A stretch of 35,029 nt of DNA from Gammaproteobacteria bacterium (GTDB lineage: Bacteria; Pseudomonadota; Gammaproteobacteria; Pseudomonadales; Pseudohongiellaceae). The stretch covers positions 1-35,029 of the forward strand of contig JAPPOG010000041.1 in assembly GCA_028818225.1 (NCBI GenBank), written 5' to 3'. Made by a program: the position numbers and the translations under genes. Every line of letters starts with the position of its first letter. The first letter of the stretch is position 1. The notes beneath the pieces were generated by a model that was not told where the DNA came from, did not search any database, and saw only the letters and a list, made by a program, of their open reading frames with translations. Below are positions 34,884-35,029 of the stretch, piece after piece.

Positions 34884-35029
34884 TTATGACATCGTAATTC
34901 TGATTGTTGCTCTCCAGCCAAAATACGCGATAAGGAAGTTAATATGCAAGAGCAGCGCAAGAATCCATTCAAATTCATCTTCATATTCATCGTAATTGGA
35001 TAAATTAGCGTCAAGTAGCAGGGTGGTTA
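34884..35029 (-). CDS. C-terminal end of a gene cut by the window edge
   Basis: A minus-strand frame is open from the right edge to a TAA at 34884-34886, giving at least 47 residues with no start in view. It begins with an acidic stretch (SNYDEYEDEFEW), followed by a hydrophobic segment (ILALLLHINFLIAYFGW) that looks like a membrane helix, and ends ATIRITMS. The stop codon is immediately followed by the GTG of the symporter, which would suit translational coupling. Family not recognised. Confidence 0.45.
   Translation of the reverse strand, partial: TTLLLDANLSNYDEYEDEFEWILALLLHINFLIAYFGWRATIRITMS

Noticed and set aside
34944..35003. Plus-strand 19-codon frame near the right edge with an AAGGAAG upstream
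   Set aside because: Very short, Phe/Ile-rich, and opposite a longer minus-strand frame that looks more like protein.

Overview
The window looks like chromosomal DNA from a free-living, probably marine, gammaproteobacterium with moderate GC. The evidence is the gene order iscR-iscS-iscU-iscA-hscB-hscA-fdx-iscX-ndk-rlmN-pilW-rodZ-ispG-hisS-yfgM-bamB-der, which is a conserved block of that class. I saw no rRNA, tRNA, CRISPR array, intact insertion sequence or prophage. Genus cannot be read from the sequence.

Layout. Positions 1-2000: AT-rich promoter region, a long leader and leuA (long-form 2-isopropylmalate synthase). Positions 2200-5050: a near-perfect Fur box followed by an outer-membrane porin, a periplasmic protein with a covalent-FMN motif and a two-helix PepSY-type membrane protein, which together look like an iron-repressed envelope redox or uptake cassette. 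Positions 5230-7540: an ECF sigma factor, its zinc-binding membrane anti-sigma factor and a secreted coiled-coil protein of unknown role. Positions 7540-10720: a secreted protein built of about 19-residue YPNG repeats (minus), a double zinc-ribbon protein (plus), a PHP-domain phosphoesterase (minus) and a DinB-like protein (plus).

Positions 10778-16410 hold the complete ISC iron-sulfur assembly operon, led by a promoter that overlaps a recognisable 25-bp IscR type 1 site. Positions 16467-25828 continue with ndk and then housekeeping genes for rRNA/tRNA methylation (rlmN), pilus and cell-shape proteins (pilW, rodZ), isoprenoid synthesis (ispG), tRNA charging (hisS), outer-membrane assembly (yfgM, bamB) and ribosome assembly (der). 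RlmN and IspG are both [4Fe-4S] enzymes, so clients of the ISC machinery lie just downstream of it.

Positions 25831-30763 are accessory: a PLP threonine/serine dehydratase-like enzyme, an M18 aminopeptidase that unusually carries a signal peptide, a DoxX membrane protein, a GMP-synthase-like glutamine amidotransferase, a membrane-anchored DsbA-like thioredoxin and a small DUF3307-type membrane protein. Positions 30764-31656 are almost 900 bp with no convincing gene, but they contain a strong minus-strand terminator about 600 bp beyond the end of xseA, which suggests an unrecognised minus-strand transcript. Positions 31657-35029 are all minus strand: xseA, a small secreted protein, an SLC1-fold symporter lacking several canonical sodium-site residues, and the C-terminal end of a gene running off the right edge.

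Most of the window is ordinary. The parts most worth a second look are the Fur-box flavin cassette, the ECF sigma trio, the YPNG-repeat protein, the exported M18 peptidase, the cryptic 31.0-31.65 kb interval and the divergent symporter. None of these is proven to be a new system from sequence alone.
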